Source of the DNA: JBARKJ01 sp963698885
Lineage (GTDB): Bacteria > Nitrospirota > JACRHJ01
Length of the DNA: 34,857 nt
NCBI GenBank assembly: GCA_963698885.1
Contig: CAVOSJ010000008.1
Span: forward strand, 1-34,857
Reading direction: 5' to 3'
In this document: positions 34,188 to 34,857 of the stretch, piece after piece
Numbering within the stretch: position 1 is the stretch's first letter
How the letters are laid out: every line of letters begins with the position of its first letter
The notes under the pieces: model-generated
The model's database searches: none
The model's input: only the letters and a program-made list of their open reading frames with translations
Told to the model about the DNA's origin: nothing
Program-made: the position numbers and the translations under genes

Positions 34188-34857
34188 ATGAGAGCCGCCA
34201 ACGGCATTATATTTAAAATTGCATTTGCTGTTTTGTTTGTCCTGATTGGAGCAGTTGCATTCGCGGGGCAGGGGCACGAGAAGCGGGTTATAATCCACGG
34301 CAAACACGAGGACAAAAGGGCGATTGAGAACCTTGCCGATGATTCCGAAGGCGACGTCGATATTGACACTGGGCCGAAATCAATAATTAGCGTTCAAGGC
34401 CGGTTCAGTATTGACCACAGCGAGCCAATCGATGACGCAATCGTGGATTTTATTGATCGCCACAGGGATGCTTTCGGACTGAAAGATCCGAAAGAAGAGT
34501 TAAAACGGCGAGAAAAAGCAAATATGGTGGTCATTTTCAAAAATGTATAAAGGGATGGATATGTGGGGAATTCCATAGGCGTTTTTTTCGATAAGGACCA
34601 CAACATAAGGAGAATAAATGCTAACAACGTCCCCACCCCGGATATTGACACGACGCCTCAAATAACAAAGGAACAGGCGATAAAAATAGCGTTGGCTGAT
34701 AGAAACTTGAAGGGAGCTATGGATCCTGATCTCTCTGCTGTACATTTACAATAACACCCTGGCTTATAGGGTTGGATTTTCTTTATGAAGGTTTATGGGT
34801 TTATTGGATAAACGCCAAGACGGGGAAAATAATAAGTGCAGGTAATATAAACGGAGA
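34188..34857 (+). CDS. Secreted protein with FTP/PepSY propeptide region, partial and frameshifted
   Basis: Begins at ATG 34188 after GGGGGAAAG; an alternative ATG at 34170 overlaps the cbiB stop. A signal peptide (IIFKIAFAVLFVLIGAVAFA) is followed by ISVQGRFSIDHSEP and a fungalysin/thermolysin propeptide (FTP) signature IDRHRDAFGLKDPKEELK. Downstream pieces YKGMDMWG, NSIGVFFDKDHNIRRI, TKEQAIKIALADRNLKG, YNNTLAYRVGFSL and WVYWINAKTGKIISAGNING are the rest of an FTP-PepSY module but lie in different frames: breaks near 34545, 34572, 34738 and 34782. The gene runs off the window. In relatives this module precedes an M4 metallopeptidase domain; whether one follows here is unknown. Confidence 0.65.

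Noticed and set aside
1..34857. tRNA, rRNA or insertion sequence
   Set aside because: No cloverleaf with conserved GGTTCGA-type arm, rRNA core or transposase motif was seen by eye; a dedicated scan could still find a short RNA gene.

Overview
The window is from a GC-rich, probably Gram-negative bacterium. It carries housekeeping genes on mostly short intergenic spacers, often with ATGA stop/start overlaps and several TTG starts. Gene content (PdxJ, FtsB beside enolase, a GH57 enzyme, GcvH with Lpd, late cobalamin genes, secreted NHL/PxKF proteins) fits an environmental lineage such as Nitrospirota or Desulfobacterota. That placement is inference; no rRNA or other marker proves it. I see no tRNA, rRNA, CRISPR array or intact transposon.

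Layout: (1) 1-1265 is an AT-rich accessory patch with a small antitoxin-like gene and a frameshifted SIR2-like gene, abutting bioD. (2) 1252-3973: bioD, then gcvH (own promoter and terminator) and lpd (strong terminator). (3) 4076-4861: an AT-richer orphan gene. (4) 4957-13063: phosphohexomutase, enolase, ftsB-like gene, GH57 alpha-glucan enzyme, argS and prmA-like gene. (5) 13158-18817, minus strand: a class A penicillin-binding protein and a secreted NHL-repeat locus ending in a PxKF domain, with a second PxKF-like remnant. (6) 19041-20704: two DUF488 paralogues flanking a DUF1328 membrane peptide, then a DCC-family thiol protein. (7) 20794-24147: uvrB and a ClC channel. (8) 24243-30410: pdxJ, acpS, nnr, a kinase-like gene, an IMPase-like gene and cobQ, largely overlapping. 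(9) 30479-34857: a hybrid sensor kinase, cbiB, and the start of a secreted FTP/PepSY protein that leaves the window.

At least 20 indels or in-frame stops break otherwise well-conserved genes (phosphohexomutase, enolase, argS, uvrB, GH57, NHL locus and others). Some lie in homopolymers. They hit essential genes, so I read most as base-calling or assembly errors and give gene extents across the breaks. Stretches 1252-4861 and 21330-34500 appear clean.

The signals most worth a second look are: a two-copy 5'-leader repeat able to form two mutually exclusive hairpins upstream of eno and acpS; a predicted leaderless promoter for the penicillin-binding protein; a perfect inverted repeat bracketing the uvrB -10 element; a kinase/phosphatase pair between nnr and cobQ; and a hybrid histidine kinase translationally overlapped with cbiB. 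I did not find a clear, complete undescribed defence or metabolic system.
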